Source: Cryptomeria japonica
Lineage: Eukaryota; Streptophyta; Pinopsida; Cupressales; Cupressaceae
NCBI RefSeq assembly: GCF_030272615.1
Contig: NC_081415.1
Span: forward strand, 376,105,392-376,169,391
Direction of reading: 5' to 3'
DNA: 64,000 nucleotides
The position numbers and the translations under genes were made by a program. Numbering within the stretch: position 1 is the stretch's first letter; every line of letters begins with the position of its first letter. The notes beneath the pieces are model-generated. The model was not told the origin of the DNA. It did no database searches and saw only the letters and a program-made list of their open reading frames with translations. Below are positions 1 through 10,504 of the stretch, piece after piece.

Positions 1-744
1 CTCATAGCATGCGTGGACCAATCAACAATCACCAACATGATACAAGTCGACATGGGGGTGAAGTGGGCCTGACAGAGATCCCACCAAAGGAAAGACCTTT
101 GGTATAACTTTTGAGTTTGACACAAATTGAAAATGGTCTTATCAAAATACCTTCATACATTGAAATGAAGGATGTCACCATGAAACATCACATGTCACGC
201 CAAAGAAAGAGAGTTGTTAGTATAATATAGAAAATTTGCATAAGACAAAACAAGTCTCACTGAAGTGGTGAGTCACATTGAAACAGAGCATATATCGCTC
301 AAACAAAGGGACCGTCACACCAAAAAAGGATATTTTGGTGTAAGACCAAAGGGCATCCAAAAGGAGAGAAGGTCTTGTCGAAAAGGCACTTTTTCTAGTC
401 TACCACCACAAGGTCCCACATGAGCACGTCACCATCAGGTAGAGTCAACACATAGTCACCAACTAGACATCTATAGATATATATGAAGTGGGCCCAAAAC
501 CAAAATACTGGACCAATGAGGTCCCGTATGAACATGTCATCACTTGAGTGGACCAATGAGTGTTTTCCATCTGGATACCTATAGAGCATGTGGGAAAAGT
601 GGACCCCACAATCCAATATGGAACACTGGGCAAGGTGAGTCAGGTCAAGGCATGACCAAGGAAGAGCATGTCGCCAAGACATCAAGGGTCGCCAACACAT
701 AAGAGATTTTTATTGAAAGACAAGGTTTCATTGAAGCACAAATC
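1..744. other. Unassigned sequence, no gene recognised
   Basis: No domain, LTR end or RNA gene is recognisable here. A 101-codon open frame on the minus strand (395-700) shows no motif and lies across a local imperfect repeat, so I do not call it a gene. The right limit is where copia integrase homology on the minus strand stops, near 745. Confidence 0.5.
405..630. repeat. Two-unit imperfect tandem repeat, about 110 bp
   Basis: The phrase AAGGTCCCACATGAGCACGTC near 409 recurs as GAGGTCCCGTATGAACATGTC near 518. CATCTATAGATATATATGAAG near 468 is matched by TACCTATAGAGCATGTGGG near 577. Both pairs are offset by about 110 bases. The copies are diverged and only two are clear. Confidence 0.4.
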
Positions 745-1627
745 AACCAAGAAAAATTCCTTCATCGCATCTAGCATCAAACTTTCCTAGAACTTCATCT
801 CTTTTAATGTAGCATTAACTTCCAAAAATTCTAAAATATCTAATCGTAGGAGCATGACCAAACCATAATTCATAAGGAGTCTTACCGGTATCACCTTTGA
901 TATGTACTTGATAAAGAGTGTATACTGCAATACTCACAACTTCTCTCCAATACACATCCAAAACATTTCCTTCAATCATCATGGTTCTAGCAACTTTTTG
1001 AACTGTTCTATTCTTCCTCTCCACAACACCATTCTATTGTGGTTTCCTAGGTGTAGATAACTATCTCTTTACTCCATGTTCTTCACAATATGCATTAAAC
1101 TCACCAAAAGTGTATTCGCCACCTTTGTCTGATCTCAGACACTTCAACTTCAATCCAATCTCAGTTTCAACCATAGATTTGAAAATGTTGAACTTCTCCA
1201 ATGCTTCACACTTTTCCCTTAAGAAAGTAACCCACATCATCCTTGAATAATCATCAATCAGCAACATGAAATACCTGTCACCCTGCAAGCTTCTCACTCT
1301 AGAAGGACCACACAAATCCGTATTCACAAGATTTAAAAATCCATTAGAATTAAACTGTTTTCTCTTATAAGTAACTCTTGTTAGCTTCCTTAATTGACAT
1401 TCCTTACATACCGGATTTGAAGGCTTCATTAACTTAGGTAGATCTCTTACTGCTTGAGTAGAACTTATTTTAACCATGCAATCAAAGTTCACATGACACA
1501 TCCTTCTATGCCATAACCAACTTTCATCAATTTGAGAAATCAAACAACTTTTACCACCAACATTCAAGTGAAAGATATTACCTTTAGTCTTTGTACTTGA
1601 TGTAATATTAGTTCCAGAGCTACTCAA
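745..1627 (-). pseudogene. Copia GAG-pre-integrase and integrase, broken
   Basis: The integrase would insert the cDNA of the element into the genome. Frame 1627-1061 begins with the zinc-binding pre-integrase segment (LWHRRMCH, later NPVCKECQLRK, giving the HHCC pattern). The catalytic core follows, with HTDLCGP-like NTDLCGPSR, LLIDDYSRMMWV and LRSDKGGEY. A stop near 1058 separates this from the frame 1024-815, which starts NGVVERKNRT-like and supplies the catalytic Glu (ERKN) and the TPYELWFG motif. Homology continues weakly (KFDARCDEGIFL) to about 745 and then ends abruptly, so the pol gene is truncated. Confidence in the family is high; the end point is approximate. Confidence 0.85.
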
Positions 1628-1645
1628 GGTCTTACATTTACTATT

Positions 1646-1993
1646 CTAGAATTGCAAATCATATCCCTTATCAACCATCTGACCAACACTCAAAATATTA
1701 TGCTTAATACCTTCAACATATAAGACATCATTAGTATTGTTCTTACCATCAAGATAAATATAACCTCTAGCACGGGTTACACAAGCTTTGTTATCACCAA
1801 ATCTTACTACACTAGCATCATACTTTTCCATATTCACAAACTTACTCTTATCCCTTGTCATATGATGAGAGAAACCACTATCAATAACCCATTCATCTTT
1901 CTCCTCAACTTTAGCAGCTAAGGCTTTCTCCTCATTAATGTAGCTAGTAGAATCAGTAGTCACCAAATAATCTTCCTTGATAGCAATTAACAC
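1646..1993 (-). pseudogene. Copia aspartic protease, broken
   Basis: Retropepsin-like protease that would cut the gag-pol polyprotein. The frame contains DEWVIDSGFSHHMT, in which DSG is the catalytic aspartate motif, and the typical copia tail of LDGKNN, DVLYVEGIKHNILSVGQM. In copia proteases the DSG is usually followed by C; here it is F. It lies between gag and integrase as expected for copia. The stop near 1646 interrupts what was one gag-pol frame. Confidence 0.8.
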
Positions 1994-1999
1994 CCATTA

Positions 2000-2899
2000 A
2001 TCTCCTCAATTTCCCTTATCAGATTCATAATCTAACACACCTTCATCAACGACATAGTAACATATCTTTTGATACTTAGGCGTGTAAGGGTTAAATGGCT
2101 CCTCATGATTTTTATATCTTTCTGGACACCTTGAAGCAAAAAATCATATCTTATTACATGAAAAACATTTAAGAGGTGAATTTCCTTCATACTTACCGAC
2201 ACCTTTAGGTAATCTTCTAGCAATAAGTACTTCAAGATCCTCAAGCTCTCTTTCTTCTTGTCCCATCTCTTTCATCTCTTTCTCATATTTGGATACTCTT
2301 GTATACATTTCTCCTGGATCATATTTTTGCTTCCTGGATATAGTATCTTTGAATGCAAATTCAATCTTAGAAAGTAGCAAGCTTACCAACCAACATGTTT
2401 CTTGTCACATTTTTCATAGTCTGAATCTCATCAATAGCAGTAACTTTGTGTTTGAAAGAAAGAGGAAAGGATCTCAACACTTTAGCAACAATATCTGATT
2501 CATCTAGGACTCCACCGACACATTTAATATTCAACACAAGCTCATTCAGTTTTTTGCTTAAAAGAGATAATGTTCTCATCTTTTCCCATTCTCAACGACT
2601 CATACTTTCCCTTCAAATTCTGCAACTTAGCAACTTTCACATGACTATCACCTTCATAGAAATTCTCTAACTTCTTCCAGACTGCAAATCCATCACATTA
2701 GCCATCTTAGAATTAGTTAGGACACTTAGCAATACTTCCTTTATTGTGTTTATGTTCTTTTGTTTGATACAAAGTTGCAGGACCATTCTAAGAAACAATA
2801 TTCTAGTTCTTAGTAATCTTCAAATAGTCTTCACCGATGCATCTCAAATGACATTCCATCTAGTTCTTCTAAAGAGTGTAGTTCGATCCATCAAACTAC
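2000..2899 (-). pseudogene. Copia gag (UBN2-type) with damaged zinc knuckle
   Basis: The N-terminal motif FDGSNYTLWK near 2890 is the start of a copia gag of the UBN2/Retrotran_gag_2 type. Further along are DESDIVAKVLRSFPLSFKHK (near 2500), a familiar gag segment, and a zinc knuckle around 2150-2180. The knuckle starts KCFSCNKI but then has a stop and lacks the expected GH before FASRC. At least three stops or shifts break the gene. It is homologous to the Cop1 gag at 4699-5781. Confidence 0.75.
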
Positions 2900-2914
2900 A
2901 GTGGGAACATCAAA

Positions 2915-3394
2915 ACTAAAACTTAAACCATAAATCAAATTTCGTAATCAATAATGAAAGCATAAAACAACACCACATCAATAATACACATAACATCAAA
3001 AAAATTTATGTGGAAAACCCGGTTAAGGGAAAAACCACAGTGGGAACCTACCCACAATGATATAATACCTTTTTAGGAGTAAATTAAATATTACAATGGG
3101 GATGCATTCAGGCACACTGCCTATAGCTCACTGCTCAAATCACAAAATGAGAAGGGCTATAACCCTTAGAGAAGGCTCATTGCCTTACAAAAAGACTCAC
3201 CGTATTAGGAAAATTTAGATTACATCCATAGAATCATGAACTGAAATAATAGTAACTCAACATGCCTGAGTACAGTTATAGTACTTAAGCTCATTATCTG
3301 ATATGCTTTGCCACACACTTCTCCACACTTCATAAAGAACAAAACAACTATTCACATACTACTCCGATCACTGAAATTCAAATTCACTTGTAGA
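2915..3394 (-). repeat. LTR fragment related to LTR of element A
   Basis: This stretch aligns by eye with the interior of the LTR at 34016-34939. Shared runs include the AAAACC.CAGTG block near 3035 against 34190, GGGGAATGCA/GGGGATGCATT near 3098 against 34262, and AGGGCTA.AACCC near 3150 against 34315. The copy is cut by the Cop1 5' end at 3395. No PBS is seen between it and gag at 2899, so whether it is the element's own LTR or an older neighbour is not settled. Confidence 0.6.
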
Positions 3395-4640
3395 TGTTGG
3401 CCATTTGGAGGAATTGATTATGTGTTGCATTAATGTTTTGTCATTAATGTCAACACTAGTTATTTTGGATGCTTTACCGACACCCTTCTTGTCCCTGTAG
3501 GTTGAGTGGTTTTTGGTTGGTTTGGATCTGGCATGATCCAGTATGCTCTGGTATGCTTTGGTTATGGAAATACCTTATTCATGATACTCATGTTCATATT
3601 CAGTAAGTTGGTTTTGGTCTGGTGATCGGATGTTATCCTGTTTGCTTGGAAGCTTGGCTTGTGGTACCAGCGAAGGTTTCACTGGCAGAGATTCTGATGA
3701 ATATCTTTGATAAACTACATAAGTGGTGTTGGTGTAGCTTCTAATATGGATTCAGGATGTTGTTGGTGATCATGTTCGAGACTTGGCAGATTAAGATCAT
3801 TGCTTTAGTGTGTGGACCTATATTGGGTCTCGGTTGATCTAGGTTATGGACCGGCTTAATGTAACGTGTGGATGGGATCTATCGATGTGTTTTTGGGATG
3901 TCTTATGAGTTGGATATTATTCATTTGGTCTAAGGCCGACATATTTTTTAATCATGTAATTGGTTTATTGTCTGGTGGCCGACCTAATTGTTCATGGTCG
4001 AGGGTTTGTATATATATGATGTAAGATCTCATTGTAGATCATCATGGTATATGGTCAAGGAATGGGATATGTATATGTAATGTGTGAATAATGTAATATC
4101 ATTCAGGTAGAGGATTTGGTCGATCATTGGAGATCCAATTGGGTTTATGTAAGAGGATCTAGTCCTTTTCTATTGAGCTTAACTGGAACTATACTCAGGC
4201 ATAGGAGATGCTATATTTTCAGTTCATTCCTTCTTTTGGATTGTAGTCTATATTTCTATGTAGTTAGTGAGACTCCTTTTGTGATGAGTAGTGCGCTCTA
4301 GGTTGTTAGCCTTCTTGCAAGTGCAGGCCCTTCAATTATAATTCACATACTTACTACAAAAGTATTATCTGACTATTGGTAGGCTTCCCATCGTGGTTTT
4401 TCCCTTTACCAGGTTTTCCACGTATAAATTTTGGTTTCATGTGGATGGTATTTATTCTCTGATTATTGGTTATGCTTAATTGGTTTAACTTCTATTCCAG
4501 TATTTGGTTTAAGCATTCCAATATTAATGTTTTGGGTTCTAATATTAAAGTTTTAATTGCTAAATGTTCTAGTAATTTGTGACAACTTATTCACCACCCC
4601 CACCTCTTAGTTGTCTTCTGGTTATTTGAACGGTCTAAAA
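3395..4640 (+). repeat. Cop1 5' LTR
   Basis: Starts TGTTGG and ends at CTAAAA, where the 3' copy has CTAACA, so the terminal CA is mutated. The PBS begins two bases later. Open frames such as 4116-4301 recur in the 3' LTR at 10004-10270 and carry no motif; they are not called as genes. Confidence 0.88.
4008..4016 (+). promoter_or_regulatory. TATA-like box in Cop1 5' LTR
   Basis: GTATATATATG, about 610 bases into the LTR, is conserved in the 3' LTR near 9897-9905. It is the best candidate for the LTR promoter; no start site can be proved from sequence. Confidence 0.5.
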
Positions 4641-4641
4641 A

Positions 4642-4654
4642 TTGCTATCAGAGC
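4642..4654 (+). other. Cop1 primer-binding site
   Basis: TTGCTATCAGAGC directly follows the 5' LTR. It is one base off the plant copia site TGGTATCAGAGC, which pairs with the 3' end of initiator tRNA-Met. Confidence 0.8.
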
Positions 4655-4698
4655 TTTTCTCCTCTCTATAGAAAGCTTAACCACTTGAGGAAGATCCT

Positions 4699-5781
4699 AT
4701 GGAGACTAACAGTTCAATTTCATCTAGTTCTTTTAGAGCTATCTCTTGAAGAGATATTCCTAGGCTTGATGGAGCACATTACACAGTATGGAAGATTCGG
4801 ATGGAGACTCATCTGAGATGTCTTGGCAAGGAGATTTGGGAGATCACACGAAATGGTGTTACACCTCATAACCTAGCATCTGGCAATCCTCCTCTGGTAT
4901 TCCTGGATAAGGAGCTTGAGAATGATTGTATAGCAAGAGAAGTCCTCTTGTGTGCACTTTCTGATCAACAAATAATGGGATTAACCAACAAATCATCTAG
5001 AAAGGTTATATGGGATAAGTTGGAGACTCTTAATGAAGGTGACCCTATAGTGAAGATTGCTAAACTTGATGGTTACTGGGTGAGATATGAAAACTTGAAG
5101 GTGGAAGAAGATGAAAGGATTATTGCATTCATGGAAAGGGTAAATGAGATTTTTATGGGAATTCAATGTTGTGGTGGAACCCTGAGTGAAGATGAAATTG
5201 TTTCTAAAGTTCTGAGAGCCCTACCACTGGCTTATAAGATTAAGGCTACTTCTATTAATGAGTTGATAATAATGGCTAATACTTCTATCAACAGAGATAC
5301 CTTGGTTGGGAAATTATCTTCTTTTGAGCTTGAAGAATTTGGACCATCTAGAGCTGTGAAGTCTAAACCTTCTTTTCATACATCTGCATCAGCAACCGAC
5401 AAGCAAGATTGGAAATCTTTATATGCAAAGGAATTGGATGATATGAAGAGAGGAGATGACGAGTTTGAGAAACTTGAAGCACTATTTTCTAGAAGAGTAC
5501 CTAAAGGACCGATAGGAAGTAATTATGAAGGGAAAGCACCTTTTAAATGTTGTGCATGTAATAAGATTGGTCATTTTGCATCTAGATGTCCTGAAAGGAA
5601 TTCAATATTTGAAGAAAGAGTTAGAAGATCTTTTAAGCCTAAACCTGGATATCAGAACAAGTATAAGTACAGGAAAAATAGAGACAAATCATGCTACATA
5701 GTAGACAAGGAAGGTACTATTGACTCTGATGATGAATCGGCAGAAAACTCTGCTAGTGATTCCAACAATGGGAAGGAATGA
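4699..5781 (+). pseudogene. Cop1 gag
   Basis: Capsid protein precursor that would package element RNA. I place the ancestral start at ATG 4699 because DGAHYTVWK, the conserved copia gag start, lies upstream of the later ATG at 4801 in the same frame. A TGA at codon 17 blocks that start. From 4801, 326 codons are open, including the UBN2-type region (VSKVLRALPLAYK) and a CCHC zinc knuckle, CCACNKIGHFASRC, near 5547-5590. The basic and acidic tail ends at TGA 5779-5781. In copia elements gag and pol share one frame, and homology continues in the same frame after this stop. Confidence 0.88.
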
Positions 5782-6132
5782 GTGTTCTTGGCTATCAAGG
5801 AAGATGTTTTGGCACTTGAATAGAATGTACCTAAAGAGAAGGCACTTTTTGCTAAAATTAAAGACAAGGATGAATGGGTAATTGACAGTGGATGTTCACA
5901 TTATGTGATTGGAGATAAAAGGAAGTTTCTATCTTTGCAAGAATTTGACGACGGTCTGGTTAGATTTGGAGATGACAAAGCATATATGATCAAAGGAAAA
6001 GGAACTATATCACTGGATGGTAAGAACAATACTGATAATGTTTACTATGTTGAAGGTTTAAGGCATAATATTTTGAGTGTAGGACAATTGGTGGATAAGG
6101 AATTTCAATTACAGCTTAAGGATGGAAAATGA
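5782..6132 (+). pseudogene. Cop1 aspartic protease
   Basis: Same frame as gag. A TAG near 5821 interrupts it. WVIDSGCSHYV (from about 5875) gives the catalytic DSG motif, followed by VRFGDD, SLDGKNNT and VEGLRHNILSVGQLVDK, all standard for copia protease. It ends at a TGA near 6130. Apart from the stops the domain is of normal length and retains its active-site aspartate. Confidence 0.85.
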
Positions 6133-7030
6133 AAAATCATTAACAGATTTGGTTTGAGATTGCAACTGGTACACAAACAAAAGGTAATATATTTCATTTG
6201 AATTTTAGTGAGAAGACATGTTTGATTGTACAAATTGATGACATTTGTCTATGGCATAAGAGGTTGTGTCATGTGAATTTTGATTGCATTGTAAATACGA
6301 GTTCAACTAAGGCAGGTAGAGATATACCTAAGATTGTGAAACCCTATAATCCAGTATATAAAGAATGTCAAATGGGTAAATAGATAAAAACCTCTTTTAA
6401 GAGTATAAAAGATAAATCTAATGATGTTCTTGATCTTATTCATACTGATTTGTGTGGCCCTGCTAGAGTTAAAAAGTTTTCAAGGTGGTAGATATTTTAT
6501 GCTAATCATTGATGATTATTCTAGAATGATGTGGGTTGCTTTTCTAAGGGAGAAATATAAAGCATTTGAAAAATTTAAAATCTTTAAGGATAAAGTGGTA
6601 ACTGAGACAGGATTGAAGATTAAATGTTTGAGGTCAGATCATGGTGGAGAATTCACATCCAGTGAGTTAAATAAATTTTGTGAGTTGCATGGTATAAGGA
6701 GACAATTTTCTACTCCCCAGACACCTCAACAAAATGGAGTTGTGGAAAGGAAGAACAAAACTATCTTGGATGCTTCTAGAGCAATGATGATGGAAGATAG
6801 TCTACCTCATATCTACTGGAGAGAAGCAGTAAGAACAATAGTTTATACGTTCAACATAGTACATATCAAAGGAGAAACTGGTAAGACACCTTATGAATTA
6901 TGGTTTGGCAATACACCTATAGTTAAGTATTTTAGAATCTTTGGTAGTAAATGTTATATTAGGAGAGATGATACCATTGACAAATTTGATCCTAGATGTG
7001 ATGAAGGCATATAGATGTTATAATAAGAGA
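6133..7030 (+). pseudogene. Cop1 integrase, broken
   Basis: The pre-integrase zinc domain runs 6198-6383 (LWHKRLCHVNFDC). The first Cys of its last CxxC is replaced by Tyr (NPVYKEC), so zinc binding is probably lost. A stop near 6382 and a frame change follow. The catalytic core (6421-7014) keeps MLIIDDYSRMMWV, LRSDHGGEF and the NGVVERKN Glu motif, then TPYELWFGN. The HTDLCGP aspartate near 6440 is readable only in another frame. Around 7010 the sequence jumps from DEGI to YRCYN, consistent with a small deletion. Confidence 0.85.
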
Positions 7031-7430
7031 TTGCAAAGAATTGTGAAGAGTGCTAATGTCAAGGTGGATGAGCTGAATAGAAGTCAAATCAGAGTTTACA
7101 AGCAAGAACTGGTGGTGGAAATGATTATATCTAAACCAGTAGCATCTTTACTGGAATAGAGTGTTAAACTAGTTAATCCAACAATATCATAAAATTCAAT
7201 AGTAACTTAAGAACTGGGAAGAGGAACAGGGAGTCAAAACACTCCTAGGTATGTGAGATTGAATCATTCAGAAGATCAGATCATTGGGGATAAGAACAAT
7301 AAAGTGATGACAAGAAGAAGACTGACAACTAATGAGGTATGTTTAATTTCTCAAGTTGAATCAGTATCAGTAATTAAAACATGTAAAGATGAATATTGGT
7401 TGAAAGCTATGGAAAAAGAATTAGATTAGA
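7031..7430 (+). pseudogene. Cop1 integrase-RT linker, eroded
   Basis: Between integrase and reverse transcriptase the frame is broken several times. Copia linker-like pieces remain, such as a TPRYVRLNH-like segment near 7237. No catalytic motif is present here. Confidence 0.55.
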
Positions 7431-8290
7431 TTGAGAAGAATAACACATGGACTTTAGTTCCCCGACCTAAAAATAAGAAATTTATTGGAACTAAATGGGT
7501 TTTTAGGAATAAATTGAATGAGGATGGTCAATTTGTAAGGAATAAGGCTAGATTGGTTTGTAAAGGATATTCTCAGAATGAAGGAATTGATTATGAAGAG
7601 ACTTTTACACTTGTAGCTAGGATTGAAGCTATAAGATTATTTCTTGCCTATGCTACCCATAAAAACTACAAGGTTTATCAGATGGATGTTAAGTGTGCAT
7701 TTTTGAATGGGGATCTTGATGAGGAAGTTTATATTGAGAAACCTGATGTTTGTTCACTTTCAGATGATACAAACATGGTTTGTAGGTTAAGGTAAATTTT
7801 ATATGGATTGAAATAGGCACCTAGAGCTTGGTACGCAAGGTTGGATAAATATCTTTTGAAGCTTGGTTTTACTAAGGGTAATGCTGACAATAATTTATAT
7901 TATAAGATCACCGATGATGATATACTGATTATTGAAGTATTTGTTGATGACATAATTTTTGGAGGTGACGATAAGTTATGCATGGAATTTTCTGAGAATA
8001 TGAAGAAAGAATTTGAAATATCTATGATTAGGGAAATGAAATTTTTCTTAGGTTTGTAGATTACTCAGGCTGACAAAGGTATTTTCATCTGTCAAACTAA
8101 GTATGCTAGGGAATTTTTGAAGAAATTTGGTATGGGAGATTCTAAACTGGTAAGTACCCCTATGATTACAAGTGAGAAATTGACAAGGAAAGATGTTTCT
8201 GCACCGGTAAATCCTACAAGATACAAATCTATGATTGGAGGCCTTCTTTATTTGACTCAGACTAGACTTGACATAATGAATGTTGTTTGT
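7431..8290 (+). pseudogene. Cop1 reverse transcriptase
   Basis: RNA-dependent DNA polymerase of the copia type. Recognisable blocks in order are [10 protein letters not shown] and [14 protein letters not shown] (7440-7530), [33 protein letters not shown] (first catalytic Asp), an LYGLK block with a stop inside it near 7815, and VFVDDIIFGG near 7940 with the catalytic DD pair. A TAG at 7795 and others break the frame. YLTQTRLDIMNVV near 8250 closes the domain. Motif spacing is normal, so this is point decay rather than large deletion. Confidence 0.9.
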
Positions 8291-8885
8291 ATTGCATCTA
8301 TATTTTAGAGTGATCGAAGAGAAAATCATGAGAGTCCGGTGAAAAGAATTTTTAGATACTTGCAAGGTATATCGGAATATGGTTTATGGTACCCTAAGGA
8401 TGATTACTTTACTTTATGTGCATATACAGATGCTGATTAGGCTAGAGATGTTGATGACTGAAAAATTACTTCTGGTGGAGCTTTCTTTCTTCGAAAGAAG
8501 TTGGTTTCATGGACCAACAAGAAACAATCATGTACTTCTTTATCTACTACTGAAGCTGAGTATGTTGTTGCTTCTACTAACTGTACACAGGTTTTATGGA
8601 TGAAGCAAATTTTGAAGGATATCAAAGTGCATTGCATTAGACCGGTAGTTATTCACTGTGATAACTTTGCTACTATTGACATATCAAAGAATCTGGTATT
8701 TCACTCTAAGACAAAGCACATATCTATCAAGTATAACTTTTTGAAGGAGAAGGTGGAAGAAAATGAAGTTAGATTGGTTTATGTGAACACTAAAGAGCAG
8801 ATTGCAGATATTTTCACTAAACCTTTGCGTAAAGAACCATTTGAGCACTCAAGAGATAGGTTAGGGTTTTATGCCCCTCTGGCAG
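8291..8885 (+). pseudogene. Cop1 RNase H
   Basis: RNase H that would remove RNA from the RNA/DNA hybrid. YTDAD (8428) starts the domain and is followed directly by a stop in place of the usual Trp. LVSWTNKKQSCTSLSTTEAEYV (8500-8565) holds the catalytic Glu, IHCDN near 8653 a catalytic Asp, and KTKHISIKYNF, VNTKEQIADIFTKPL the usual C-terminal block. The last 173-codon open frame (8501-9022) covers most of the domain and then runs into untranslated 3' sequence. Confidence 0.9.
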
Positions 8886-9282
8886 AGAACATATTGATGC
8901 TTTTTGGCATCAGTTCGGTATGTATTATCATATATATTATTCATTTCAACACCGATGTGGGATGCTACTACTCAGAGGGTGTAGTAAGCTTTGTGATTCA
9001 ATGGTTTATGTTTTTGCTTTGATATTTTTGTCAGATTTCTGGTATTGGTGTCAAAGGGGGAGAGATATTGATGTGAAAAAGAAAAACTTAAGGAGTTGTA
9101 TATATTAGGGTGAGAGATATATGTGTAATTCGGAGCTTTACAGATATATCATTTATGGGGGGAGTTTGGTCTTTCATTTCTATATCTTTATGTGGGAGAT
9201 TGTTGGTTGTCTTCCATTGGGGGAGACCTATTTGAAATTTATTGGTAGTTAGATGTTTTTCACATCTAGTGTTGCCATCAAT
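8886..9282 (+). other. Cop1 3' untranslated region with an upstream purine tract
   Basis: No coding motif. A purine run, GTCAAAGGGGGAGAG, sits near 9048-9063, about 235 bases before the true PPT, and resembles it. A similar early tract occurs in element A near 29035-29050. Confidence 0.55.
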
Positions 9283-9297
9283 GCCAAAGGGGGAGAT
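9283..9297 (+). other. Cop1 polypurine tract
   Basis: GCCAAAGGGGGAGAT directly precedes the TG of the 3' LTR. This is the typical copia second-strand primer. Confidence 0.88.
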
Positions 9298-10504
9298 TGT
9301 TGGCCATTTGGAGGAATTGATTATGTGTTGCATTGATGTCAACACTAGTTGTTTTGGATGCTTTATCGACACCCTTTTGGTCCTAGTAGGTTGGGTGGTT
9401 TTTGGTTGGTTTGGATCCGGCATGATACGGTATGCTCCGGTATGGTTTGGTAATGGAAATAGCTTATTCATGATACTCATTTTCATATTCAGTAAGTTGG
9501 TTTTGGTCTAGTGATCAGATGCTATCCTATTTGCTTGGAATCTTGGCTCGTGGTACCGGCAAAGGTTTCACCGGTAGAGCTTCTGATGAATATCTTTGAT
9601 GAATTGCATAAGTGGTGTTGGTGCAGCTTCTGGTATGGATTCAAGATGTTGTTGGTGATCATGTTCGAGACTTGGTAGATTTAGATCATTTCTTTAGAGT
9701 GTAGACCTATATTGGGTCTCAGTTCATCTAGGTTATGGACCAACTTAATGTAACGTGCAGATTGGACCTCTCGATGTGTTTCTGGGATGTCTTATGAATT
9801 GGATATTCTGTGTTTGGTCAAGGCTGTCATGTTTTGTAATCATGTAATTGTTTTATTATCTAGTGGCTGACCTGATTGTTTATGGTCGAGGGTTTGTATA
9901 TATATGATGTAAGATCTCATTGTAGGTCATCATGGTATATGGTCAAGGAATGGGATATGTATATGGAATGTGCGAATAATGTAATATCATTCAGGTAGAG
10001 GATTTGTTTGATCATTGGAGATCGAATTGGGTTTATGTAAGAGGATTTAGTCATCCGATATTGAGCTTAACTAGAACTGTACTCAAGCATAGGAGATTCT
10101 ATCTTTGCAGTTCATTCCTTCTTCTGGATTGTAGTCTAGATTTCTATGTAGTCAGTGAGACTCCTTTTGTGATGAGTAGTGCGCTCTACGTTGTTGATCT
10201 TCCTGCAAGTGCAAGCCCCTCAATTGTAATTCACATACTTACTGCAAAAGTATTATCTGATTGTGGGTAGGCTTCCGACCGTGGTTTTTCCCTTTACCGG
10301 ATTTTCCACGTATAAATCTTGGTGTCATGTGGATGGTATTTATTCTCTTATTATTGTTTATGCTTAATTTGTTTAACTTCTATTCTGGTATTTGGTTTAA
10401 GCATTCTGGTAATAATGTTTTGGGTTTCGGTATTAAAGTTTTAATTGCTAAATGTTCTGGTAATCTGTGACAATTTGTCTTCCAGTTATTTGACATGTCT
10501 AACA
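9298..10504 (+). repeat. Cop1 3' LTR
   Basis: Begins TGTTGGCCATTTGG and ends TCTAACA. It aligns along its whole length with 3395-4640. It lacks the block CTTATTCACCACCCCCAC that the 5' copy has near 4590. Confidence 0.88.

Larger units (their letters stand above)
745..3394 (-). mobile_element. Truncated Ty1/copia element fragment
   Basis: Read on the minus strand from high to low coordinates, this holds gag (about 2899-2000), protease (about 1993-1646) and integrase (1627-745), the copia order. Homology stops after the integrase core, so reverse transcriptase, RNase H and the 3' LTR are missing. The upper end passes straight into LTR-like sequence (2915-3394) that is cut off by Cop1 at 3395. 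The proteins are close to those of Cop1, for example LWHRRMCHVNFDC here against LWHKRLCHVNFDC there, so the two belong to related copia families. Several stops show it is dead. Confidence 0.85.
3395..10504 (+). mobile_element. Cop1, complete decayed Ty1/copia retrotransposon
   Basis: Two direct LTRs (3395-4640 and 9298-10504) both begin TGTTGGCCATTTGGAGG and flank a PBS, gag, protease, integrase, reverse transcriptase, RNase H and a PPT, in the copia order. The coding region is one ancestral frame with many stops and several shifts. The LTRs differ by many substitutions and by indels, such as about 15 extra bases near 3440 and about 24 extra near 4590 in the 5' copy, so the insertion is old. 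Flanks GTAGA (3390-3394) and ATAGG (10505-10509) may be a decayed 5-bp target duplication. Confidence 0.92.

Noticed and set aside
4116-10270. Frames 4116-4301 and 10004-10270 as a Cop1 LTR gene
   Set aside because: They are short, lack motifs and differ in length between LTRs; the region overlaps probable promoter and leader sequence.
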